Source: an uncultured Synechococcus sp.
GTDB lineage: Bacteria; Cyanobacteriota; Cyanobacteriia; PCC-6307; Cyanobiaceae
NCBI GenBank assembly: GCA_913020095.1
Contig: CAJWAH010000026.1
Location: 1-12,117, forward strand
DNA length: 12,117 bases
Reading direction: 5' to 3'
Shown here: positions 1-5,415 of the stretch, in pieces
Numbering within the stretch: position 1 is the stretch's first letter
Layout: each line of letters begins with the position of its first letter
Position numbers and translations under genes: made by a program
The notes under the pieces: model-generated
The model's database searches: none
What the model saw: the letters and a program-made list of their open reading frames with translations, nothing else
Told to the model about the DNA's origin: nothing

Positions 1-52
<52 letters not shown>

Positions 53-325
53 AGACACTTCCTATTGGTCATTGCATAGCAATCCCGCAAAGTGTTCAGC
101 TCGTCCCGTGGCGCTTAAACCACAGTCCTCAGCTCGCCTTCTTGCGAAGGGTTCGGATAAGTGCCGTGTCCGTCGTTCACTCCGCAGCGAACAACCACGA
201 CTCTCCTTGGAACTCAGTTCCGGTGCGTCCACTCTTTCGCTTTCCCTCTGTGCGCAGCCTCGTGAAAAACCACAACACAGATCCAAAAGAGCTTTCGCTA
301 GTTCTTTTTGACGGGACCTCACACC

Positions 326-387
326 TTTGTCGCGAAATCGTTCCTTTCAAAACCAGAACAGCGTTCTGGTGAAAGAAACGCGACAAA
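326..387 (-). repeat. Long imperfect hairpin in the 16S leader
   Basis: Three nested complementary blocks share one centre. TTTGTCGCG (326-334) pairs with CGCGACAAA (379-387). CTTTC (344-348) pairs with GAAAG (371-375). ACCAGAAC (352-359) pairs with GTTCTGGT (363-370) around a 3-nt loop. Together they give 22 bp interrupted by an internal loop and a small asymmetric bulge. Such a stem could be an RNase III substrate or a leader folding domain. There is no U-run on the side that would follow it in either direction, so an intrinsic terminator is unlikely. Confidence 0.65.
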
Positions 388-426
388 AGCGTCGGTTCCT
401 TAAGCTTTTCGGTTGTCCAGGTGCAT

Positions 427-467
427 CGCCTTGCGGCGACTTGTGAATCGTATCAGAGCGCCGGATC
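427..467 (-). repeat. Leader direct repeat, copy B
   Basis: This is the second copy of the 41-nt element. It contains TGATACGAT (extended -10-like; hexamer 452 to 447) at the same offset as in copy A. Its distal end forms the hairpin at 425-440: 6 bp with a GCAA loop. Relative to copy A, one U-A pair has become C-G, and U-G and G-C pairs have become U-A and G-U, so pairing is kept despite substitutions. Confidence 0.6.
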
Positions 468-516
468 GCCGTTTTCAGAGAACTGAAAGGGCGAGGGCGT
501 CTGGACGACGCACAGC

Positions 517-557
517 CGTCTTTCGACGACTGAGGAACAGTAGCAAAGCGTCGGATC
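517..557 (-). repeat. Leader direct repeat, copy A
   Basis: This 41-nt element, starting with GATCCG on the minus strand, matches copy B (427-467) at 30 of 41 positions without gaps; the copies are 90 bp apart. It contains TGCTACTGT (extended -10-like; hexamer 542 to 537). Its distal end forms most of the hairpin at 513-532: 8 bp including one G-U pair, with a GAAA loop. Confidence 0.6.
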
Positions 558-617
558 CGGAGTTCTGGCCGAAACCAGACATCGAGACACGCGCGCAGCT
601 CAACTGCCCACCAACGA

Positions 618-645
618 AACGTAGCACAAGGGCATCGCTTGTCAA
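618..645 (-). promoter_or_regulatory. Candidate rRNA promoter (consensus -35, extended -10)
   Basis: On the minus strand a perfect -35 hexamer TTGACA (645 to 640) is followed after 16 bp by TACGTT (623 to 618). That box is preceded by TG-N (TGCTACGTT), giving an extended -10. Transcription would start near 611 and run toward 16S. The -10 matches the TATAAT consensus only partly, and no transcript data were available. Confidence 0.45.
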
Positions 646-654
646 CAAATTGAC
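641..654. repeat. Inverted repeat overlapping the rRNA -35 box
   Basis: GTCAA and TTGAC flank a 4-nt CAAA spacer, so a TTGAC core points outward on each strand. The minus-strand half is the rRNA -35 box. The plus-strand half (TTGACT, 650-655) could serve a weak divergent promoter for the gene at 703, but no good -10 box sits 16-18 bp away. It may be a protein-binding dyad or chance. Confidence 0.3.
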
Positions 655-702
655 TGGCGTCCTTGCCAGAACCTGGGTTATTGCAGAGGGATTGCAACGG
701 TC

Positions 703-924
703 TTGCCTTTGACCGACGTTTCTACGAGCTGCTCTTCAGCCGGGGATCCGCTGGGTTTGCTGCAGTCGCGCCTGCCTCAGGTGCGGCAGCGGATTCAGCA
801 ACTGCATGGCTGCGGCGATCACGCGGCTGGTGAACGTCTCTTTGAGGAATACAGAGAGTGGCTCTGCCCCAACGATCCGCACAGTGACTTGCTGCTGATG
901 CGGCGTTTGGCTGAAGGCCCTTGA
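703..924 (+). CDS. Hypothetical protein, 73 aa
   Basis: I do not recognise a named family. The frame has a TTG start with a second in-frame TTG two codons later. No ATG or GTG lies near the N-terminus and there is no clear Shine-Dalgarno site, so the start is uncertain. The predicted protein is soluble and mostly helical. Its core reads as an amphipathic helix (LLQSRLPQVRQRIQQLHG) followed by an acidic segment with GERLFEEYREWL and a C-terminal LLLMRRL. That is typical of short conserved cyanobacterial proteins rather than random frames. It sits alone between the rRNA promoter region and another small gene on the same strand, and could be co-transcribed with that gene. It contains two Cys near the ends of the helix-rich part and no membrane segment. 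It may be spurious. Confidence 0.5.
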   Translation: MPLTDVSTSCSSAGDPLGLLQSRLPQVRQRIQQLHGCGDHAAGERLFEEYREWLCPNDPHSDLLLMRRLAEGP

Positions 925-986
925 TTCAAACGGGGCCTTCAGAAAGGCTTGCGTTGCCGAGATCAAAGGCTGTGGGCATAACAGGG

Positions 987-1202
987 ATGCGCCCGCGGGT
1001 CTTTGCTTTCGTGAAATTCTTTTGCTGCTTCGACGGTGAGGGCACGCTCTTGGCGCGCTGCCAAACCATGGCTGATGTGGAAGTCCTGCGCCGCTTGGGG
1101 CGCCCCGTCATCAAGGTTGTGGAGATGGAGCCGGAGGAAGCGGTGGTCTGCCGGATGACTGACGCACCGGTTTCCCCCAGAGCTTTCAACGAGGAGTACT
1201 GA
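987..1202 (+). CDS. Conserved-looking hypothetical protein, 71 aa
   Basis: I place the start at ATG 987. GTG at 1011, giving a protein beginning (V/M)KFFCCFDGEG, is an equally natural start, and neither has a strong ribosome site. The body looks like a genuine small fold: beta-strand FVKFFCCFDGEGTLLARC, helix TMADVEVLRRLG, strand RPVIKVVEM, then an acidic stretch and VVCRMTD. Four Cys are present, two of them adjacent. No catalytic motif is recognised. It lies 62 bp after the preceding small gene and faces cp12 tail to tail. Its TGA stop (1200-1202) lies inside a perfect hairpin. Function is unknown. The alternating strand-helix-strand pattern and the good codon structure make it likelier real than the gene upstream. 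Confidence 0.65.
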   Translation: MRPRVFAFVKFFCCFDGEGTLLARCQTMADVEVLRRLGRPVIKVVEMEPEEAVVCRMTDAPVSPRAFNEEY

Positions 1203-1218
1203 TCAGAGGCTGATCAGT
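1198..1218. terminator. Symmetric hairpin between convergent genes, possible bidirectional terminator
   Basis: Perfect 9-bp arms ACTGATCAG (1198-1206) and CTGATCAGT (1210-1218) flank a 3-nt loop. The stem contains the stop codon of the upstream plus-strand gene (1200-1202) and that of cp12 on the minus strand (1214-1216). No T-tract follows on either side, so termination would be atypical; mRNA 3'-end protection is an alternative. Confidence 0.45.
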
Positions 1219-1432
1219 CGTCATAAATCCGGCACTCGGGGGAATCGGGATTGTTCTCGCAGAACATCTCGAGTGAGGTGGGGTCGTGATTGTCGCCAGG
1301 GTGGTGCTCTTTGAACACTTTGAGGTCCTGGAGCTCGCCCTCGAGGTGGCGCACCTTGCCTTCATCGCCTTGAGCCTTGGCGGTAAGGATCTCGGTCTCA
1401 TCCTTAGCGATGTGCTCGTCGATGGATTTCAT
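1214..1432 (-). CDS. cp12: CP12, Calvin-cycle redox regulator (short picocyanobacterial form), 72 aa
   Basis: CP12 is a disordered linker that, when oxidised, assembles glyceraldehyde-3-phosphate dehydrogenase and phosphoribulokinase into an inactive complex, switching off the Calvin cycle in the dark. The C-terminal signature is clear: Cys58-ENNPDSPE-Cys67 followed by RIYDD, the disulfide loop and tail that insert into the GAPDH active site. The N-terminal cysteine pair of plant and freshwater forms is absent. The usual AWD-VEEL core is replaced by a charged helix (HLEGELQDL, residues 30-38), as I recall for marine Synechococcus and Prochlorococcus. I chose ATG at 1432 because MKSIDEHI fits recalled homologues; GTG at 1468 would add 12 residues (VDSLESELIDRA). 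It lies divergent to the transhydrogenase genes, 128 bp away. Confidence 0.88.
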   Translation of the reverse strand: MKSIDEHIAKDETEILTAKAQGDEGKVRHLEGELQDLKVFKEHHPGDNHDPTSLEMFCENNPDSPECRIYDD

Positions 1433-1560
1433 CGCGCGATCAATCAATTCACTTTCAAGGCTATCCACCCTGGCAAGGGTTTGGTGACTCTGGCGGCCAT
1501 CTCCACACACAGAGGGGCACGCCATCACATATAGATAGGGGGGCAGACGAGCCGCACTCG
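1433..1560. promoter_or_regulatory. Divergent intergenic region between cp12 and pntAA
   Basis: This 128-bp spacer must hold promoters for both cp12 (left) and pntAA (right). A TATAGA box (1530-1535) could be a -10 for pntAA, but no good -35 is seen 16-18 bp upstream. An inverted repeat ACCCT/AGGGT (1467-1480, 4-nt spacer) is a possible operator if cp12 begins at ATG 1432. No riboswitch-like fold was recognised. Confidence 0.35.
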
Positions 1561-2715
1561 ATGGTGAAGGTTTTGATCCCCCGGGAGTGGGATGCCGGGG
1601 AAACCCGGGTGGCAAGCAGTCCAGAGGTGGTGAAACGTCTTGCTGGACGGCAAGTCCAATGCTGCGTGGAGCGCGGCGCTGGGCAGCAGGCTGGCTTCAG
1701 TGATGAGGACTATGTGGCCGCCGGAGCTGACTTGGTGACCCCCGGTGACCGTGCGACGTGGTCGCAAAGCGACATCGTTTTAAGTGTGGGCCCGCTGGGC
1801 GAGAACACAGCAGCGCTGCGACCAGGTGCTCTGGTGATTGGTCAGCTGGCACCCCACAACAACAATGGCCTGCTCGATCAACTCGAGAAAGGCAAGCTTT
1901 CAGCCATCTCCCTCGAGCTGCTGCCGCGGATCAGCCGAGCACAGGCCATGGATGCGCTCTCCTCCCAAGCCAACATCGCCGGCTACAAAGCTGTGTTGCT
2001 GGCAGCGGCGGGCTTGGATCGCTTCATGCCCATGCTGATGACGGCAGCCGGCACGGTGCAGCCAGCCAAGGTGGTGGTGATTGGAGCTGGTGTGGCAGGG
2101 CTGCAAGCCGTCGCCACCGCCAGGCGCTTGGGCGCTGTCGTCAGCGTCAGCGATGTGCGCGCTGCAGCCCAAGAACAAGTGGAATCGCTCGGTGCTCGTT
2201 TTATTCCACCTCCGGAGCAAGGCGTACCGGGTGAATCCGGCGGCTACGCCAAGCAAGCCACGATGTCGTTTCTCGATGCCCAACGGGCGGGATTGAGCGA
2301 ACACCTCAACCAAGCCGATGTGGTGATCTGCACGGCTCAAGTGCCCGGCAGGCCAGCGCCGATGTTGATCACCAGCGCCATGGTGGCCGCCATGCGCCCT
2401 GGTGCCGTCATCGTTGATTTGGCCGTGATTCAGGGGGGCAACTGCGAGCTGAGCCAAGCCGGCCAAACCGTGGAGCACCACGGCGTGCAGGTGATTGGTG
2501 CGGATCGCTTGCCCGGCAGCGTGGCCCACCACGCCAGCTCGTTGTATGCCCGCAACCTGATGTCGCTACTGGAGGCGCTGATCGATCAAGAAGGCGTCCT
2601 CAAGCTCGACAGCGAAGATGAGCTGCTAGCCCCCAGCCTGATCAGCCTGGATGGCAATCTGCGGCGCACAGATCTGGTGCCGGAGCGCGCCACCTCAAGC
2701 GAGATGACTTCATGA
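1561..2715 (+). CDS. pntAA: NAD(P) transhydrogenase alpha subunit, part 1 (soluble domain I), 384 aa
   Basis: This is the NAD(H)-binding domain of the proton-translocating transhydrogenase, which uses the membrane proton gradient to drive NADH + NADP+ to NAD+ + NADPH. The N-terminus VKVLIPREWDAGETRVA is the family's opening motif. The segment SRAQAMDALSSQANIAGYKA (about 124-143) carries the conserved RQD-type residues that contact nicotinamide. VVVIGAGVAGLQA (171-183) is the Rossmann glycine motif, with SDVR at the end of the second strand. The length matches split alpha subunits, in which domain I and its membrane part are separate proteins; this is normal for many bacteria and not a frameshift. 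Its stop overlaps the pntAB start (ATGA at 2712-2715), indicating translational coupling. The start at ATG 1561 gives the expected N-terminus. Confidence 0.95.
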   Translation: MVKVLIPREWDAGETRVASSPEVVKRLAGRQVQCCVERGAGQQAGFSDEDYVAAGADLVTPGDRATWSQSDIVLSVGPLGENTAALRPGALVIGQLAPHNNNGLLDQLEKGKLSAISLELLPRISRAQAMDALSSQANIAGYKAVLLAAAGLDRFMPMLMTAAGTVQPAKVVVIGAGVAGLQAVATARRLGAVVSVSDVRAAAQEQVESLGARFIPPPEQGVPGESGGYAKQATMSFLDAQRAGLSEHLNQADVVICTAQVPGRPAPMLITSAMVAAMRPGAVIVDLAVIQGGNCELSQAGQTVEHHGVQVIGADRLPGSVAHHASSLYARNLMSLLEALIDQEGVLKLDSEDELLAPSLISLDGNLRRTDLVPERATSSEMTS

Positions 2716-3032
2716 ACGACGCTCTTTCCCTGAACGACGCCCTCTGGGTGTTGCTCCTCGGCAGCCTGCTGGGGCTCGAACTCATTGGCAAGGTGCCTCC
2801 CACCCTGCACACGCCGCTGATGAGTGGCGCCAATGCCATTTCAGGAATCACCGTGTTGGCGGCCCTGACCTTGATCATCAAGGCCGGCTCCAGTGGCAAT
2901 GGCGCCCTGATGGCCTTGGGCGCCGTCTCCCTGGGCTTTGCCCTGTTCAACGTGATTGGCGGCTTTTTGGTCACTGATCGAATGCTGGCCATGTTCAGCC
3001 GTAAACCCGCTCGCCAGAAGGAGAAGCGCTGA
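2712..3032 (+). CDS. pntAB: NAD(P) transhydrogenase alpha subunit, part 2 (membrane domain), 106 aa
   Basis: This small membrane subunit supplies the alpha part of the proton channel (domain II). About three hydrophobic helices are visible: residues 9-27, around 40-58 (ISGITVLAALTLIIKAG) and around 62-90 (GALMALGAVSLGFALFNVIGGFLV). The conserved motif TLHTPLMSGANAISGI (about 33-48) is diagnostic of this domain. The basic C-terminus (SRKPARQKEKR) fits a cytoplasmic tail. The start overlaps the pntAA stop by 4 nt, and the stop overlaps the pntB start by 1 nt (TGATG), so the three proteins are almost certainly co-translated in equal amounts. The protein should act in the thylakoid or plasma membrane. 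Confidence 0.95.
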   Translation: MNDALSLNDALWVLLLGSLLGLELIGKVPPTLHTPLMSGANAISGITVLAALTLIIKAGSSGNGALMALGAVSLGFALFNVIGGFLVTDRMLAMFSRKPARQKEKR

Positions 3033-4474
3033 TGACTGCCGCTGTCGTAATCAAGTACGCGATCGAGCTGGTCGCTGTCCTGCTCCTGGCGCTGGGCATC
3101 AAAGGGCTATCCAAGGTGCGCTCGGCACGCGCCGCCAATCAAATCGCTGCCGTCGCCTTGGCTTTGGCCGTGTTGGGCGTGTTGATCAACTTCCTCAGCA
3201 CCAGCGGGATCGACGCCAGCGCCTGGCTGTGGATCATCGGCGGCACCGTGGTGGGTGGCTTGCTGGGCGCCATCACCTCGCAACGGGTGCCGATGACGGC
3301 CATGCCCGAAACCGTGGCGCTGTTCAACGGTTGCGGCGGCATGTCCTCGCTGTTGGTGGCCCTTGGCGTGGCTCTCGATCCACTGGCTGGAAGCGATGGC
3401 GAGGGCACTGGAGCCCTCGTTGCCGGCATTTCGATTGTGGTGTCGGTGTTTGTGGGTGCGATCACCTTCAGTGGCTCGGTGGTGGCCATGGGCAAGCTGC
3501 AGGGTTGGCTGGACACACCGGCCTGGATGCAGAGCAAGCTGCGCCATGTCATCAACATCGGCCTGGCAGCCTTCTCCCTGGTGGCTGCCATCGCCTTAAT
3601 CGCAAGCGGTGGAGATCAAGGCCTCTGGCTGCTGGTGATTGGCTCCAGCCTGCTGGGCATCGGCGTCACCCTCTCCATCGGAGGGGCCGACATGCCCGTG
3701 GTGATCTCGCTGCTGAACTCCTATTCCGGTGTTGCTGCGGCAGCCGCCGGTTTTGTGGTGGGCAGTCAGATGCTGATCGTGGCCGGCGCCATGGTTGGTG
3801 CGGCGGGCCTGATCCTCACGCAGGTGATGTGCAATGCCATGAACCGTTCGCTGGTGAACGTGCTGTTTGGTGGTGCCCTTGGCGCCAGCGCTAGCGCCGC
3901 TGACCAAGGCGAATACCAGGGCATCACCTCCTGCAGCGCTGAAGAATGCGCCCTGACTCTGGAAACAGCCCAACGGGTGGTGTTCGTGCCTGGCTATGGC
4001 CTGGCCGTGGCCCAGGCCCAGCACATCCTGCGGGAAGTGGCCGAGCTGCTGGAAGCCCAAGGCATTGATGTGGCCTATGCCATCCACCCGGTGGCTGGGC
4101 GCATGCCAGGGCACATGAACGTGCTGCTGGCAGAAGCCGATGTGCCCTACGAGCAGTTGATCGAAATGGAAACGATCAACCCCGAATTTCCGCGCACCGA
4201 CGTGGTGATTGTTCTGGGCGCCAATGATGTGGTGAACCCCCAGGCCCGCAACGACTCCACCAGCCCGCTCTACGGCATGCCCGTGTTGAACGTGGAGGAA
4301 GCCACGACGGTGTTTGTGGTGAAGCGAGGTCTGAGCGCTGGTTATGCCGGCATCAAAAACAGCCTGTTTGAGCGCCCCAACACCTCGATGGTGTTTGGCG
4401 ACGCCAAGAAGGTGCTCAGCGGACTCGCTCAGGAGTTGCGCGAACTAGGGGTCGGAAAAGCCAAAGTGGGCTAA
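3032..4474 (+). CDS. pntB: NAD(P) transhydrogenase beta subunit, 480 aa
   Basis: The beta subunit carries most of the membrane channel (domain II) and the NADP(H)-binding domain III. The first roughly 265 residues are a series of hydrophobic helices rich in Gly and Ala, with the conserved GCGGMSSLLVALG loop and SGSVVAMGKLQG. Domain III starts near residue 310: VPGYGLAVAQAQ (Gly-Tyr-Gly at about 321-323), then HPVAGRMPGHMNVLLAEA, GANDVVNPQA, KRGLSAGYAG and NTSMVFGDAKK, the classic NADP-binding loops. The length is normal for the family. It completes the pnt cluster; the next gene begins 14 nt after its stop. In a cyanobacterium the likely roles are adjusting NADPH/NADH in the dark or under low light and supporting growth on stored carbon. 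That role is known for cyanobacteria generally and is not shown here. Confidence 0.96.
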   Translation: MTAAVVIKYAIELVAVLLLALGIKGLSKVRSARAANQIAAVALALAVLGVLINFLSTSGIDASAWLWIIGGTVVGGLLGAITSQRVPMTAMPETVALFNGCGGMSSLLVALGVALDPLAGSDGEGTGALVAGISIVVSVFVGAITFSGSVVAMGKLQGWLDTPAWMQSKLRHVINIGLAAFSLVAAIALIASGGDQGLWLLVIGSSLLGIGVTLSIGGADMPVVISLLNSYSGVAAAAAGFVVGSQMLIVAGAMVGAAGLILTQVMCNAMNRSLVNVLFGGALGASASAADQGEYQGITSCSAEECALTLETAQRVVFVPGYGLAVAQAQHILREVAELLEAQGIDVAYAIHPVAGRMPGHMNVLLAEADVPYEQLIEMETINPEFPRTDVVIVLGANDVVNPQARNDSTSPLYGMPVLNVEEATTVFVVKRGLSAGYAGIKNSLFERPNTSMVFGDAKKVLSGLAQELRELGVGKAKVG

Positions 4475-4488
4475 GCAGCCCTGCCGCC

Positions 4489-5415
4489 ATGGTGGCCTCC
4501 GTTCTTGTTGTCGGCGGTACCCATGGCAACGAATGCAACGCCCCCTGGCTGCTGCAGCAATGGGGGCCGAGCTTTGCGGCGCTGCAACGGCCCAGGCTGA
4601 AGGTGCAGACGGCCCTGGGAAATCCCAGGGCTTTGCAGTGCTGCCGGCGTTACATCGATCGCGATCTCAACCGCAGTTTTCGGGGCGATCTTCTGCAGGC
4701 CGAGCCCAACCCAGCGGATCTGTGGGAAGTGCAGCGAGCCAGGGAGTTGGTCCAAAGCTTTGGGCCACAAGGAACCCAGCCCTGCCAGGTGGTGATTGAT
4801 CTGCACAGCACCACAGCCGCCATGGGCAACAGCTTGGTGGTCTATGGCCGCCGTCCAGCCGATCTCGCCCTCGCTGCAGCCTGCCAAGAACGGCTGGGGC
4901 TACCGATTTATCAACACGAACACGATCCCGATCAAACCGGCTTCATGGCAGAAGCTTGGCCATGCGGGTTGGTTTTGGAGGTGGGGCCTGTGCCCCAGGG
5001 AGTGATCAGCCCAGTGATTTGCCAGCAAACACAGCTGGGGTTGGAAACCCTGCTGGATCTGCTGGATGAGGCCAGCCAGGGCCCTATTCAGATCCGCTCT
5101 CCCCTGCGCGTTCACCGCCATAGCGGCAGCCTTGATCTCCCCAGGGACAGCAGCGGCCAACCCACCGCTTGCCTGCATCCCGCACGCCTGAAGAGTGATT
5201 GGACGCCACTGGAGCCAGGAGCGCCCCTGTTTCAACGAGGCGATGGCACCGTGATTCCCTTCAGCGGGGAGCCAGGCCAGGTGACGGTGTTCAGCAATGA
5301 GGCGGCTTACCAGGAAAAGCACATCGCCACGAGCCTGGCCCGGCGCGTGAGCATCCCCACCGATCCCAGTTGGAGCACGGCTTTGAGCGACTTGCTGCAG
5401 GGAGTTGATCGCTAA
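4489..5415 (+). CDS. Aspartoacylase-family Zn hydrolase (AspA/AstE), 308 aa
   Basis: The protein belongs to the M14-like aspartoacylase/succinylglutamate desuccinylase family, which removes the acyl group from N-acyl amino acids such as N-acetylaspartate. The motif GGTHGNE supplies the zinc ligands His12 and Glu15, and the third ligand is His106 in DLHSTT. RDLNRSF (58-64) is the substrate-binding motif, and Glu164 in LVLEVGP matches the catalytic Glu. The C-terminal half (about 195-300) forms the expected beta-rich domain. Length is typical. The start at ATG 4489 places the GGTHGNE motif near the N-terminus as usual. The gene lies 14 nt after pntB and probably shares its transcript, though no biochemical link is obvious. 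The natural substrate in cyanobacteria is unclear. Its stop overlaps that of the opposing peptidase gene. Confidence 0.88.
   Translation: MVASVLVVGGTHGNECNAPWLLQQWGPSFAALQRPRLKVQTALGNPRALQCCRRYIDRDLNRSFRGDLLQAEPNPADLWEVQRARELVQSFGPQGTQPCQVVIDLHSTTAAMGNSLVVYGRRPADLALAAACQERLGLPIYQHEHDPDQTGFMAEAWPCGLVLEVGPVPQGVISPVICQQTQLGLETLLDLLDEASQGPIQIRSPLRVHRHSGSLDLPRDSSGQPTACLHPARLKSDWTPLEPGAPLFQRGDGTVIPFSGEPGQVTVFSNEAAYQEKHIATSLARRVSIPTDPSWSTALSDLLQGVDR

Larger units (their letters stand above)
53..611 (-). other. 16S rRNA leader (pre-rRNA 5' region), structured and non-coding
   Basis: About 560 nt separate the mature 16S end from the best promoter candidate. I see no credible gene here: open frames exist in several phases on both strands, but none resembles a protein. 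Read in the sense of 16S transcription, the stretch folds into several local hairpins. Four are capped by GNRA loops: GAAA at 513-532, GCAA at 425-440, GAAA at 285-308 (with a bulge) and GCAA at 137-150. A longer stem lies at 326-387 and a small ATTGC/GCAAT stem at 71-83. GNRA loops appear in this reading direction, which fits leftward transcription. A boxA-like GCTCTTTTG lies at 284-292 (minus strand), near the bacterial antitermination consensus TGCTCTTTA but not convincing alone. Pairing of the leader with sequence beyond 16S for RNase III processing cannot be tested here. Confidence 0.7.

Noticed and set aside
326..387. Reading the long leader hairpin as an intrinsic terminator
   Set aside because: No run of U follows in either direction, and termination within an rRNA leader would be counterproductive.
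62..697. Several open frames of 69-116 codons on both strands between 16S and its promoter
   Set aside because: They overlap each other in different phases, are rich in Arg and Ser with no fold pattern, and lie inside the rRNA leader, whose hairpins explain the sequence better.
1900..2532. 210-codon minus-strand frame opposite pntAA
   Set aside because: It is antisense to a fully recognisable gene and His/Gly-rich without any motif.
2700..3040. Apparent splitting of the transhydrogenase alpha subunit by a frameshift
   Set aside because: Separate alpha-1 and alpha-2 proteins with overlapping start and stop codons are a normal arrangement in many bacteria; both parts are full length.
2956..3894. 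312-codon plus-strand frame overlapping pntAB and pntB
   Set aside because: It is a shadow of pntB in another phase; its composition (Arg, Gly, Cys, His rich, no domain) is typical of an out-of-frame reading of GC-rich coding DNA.
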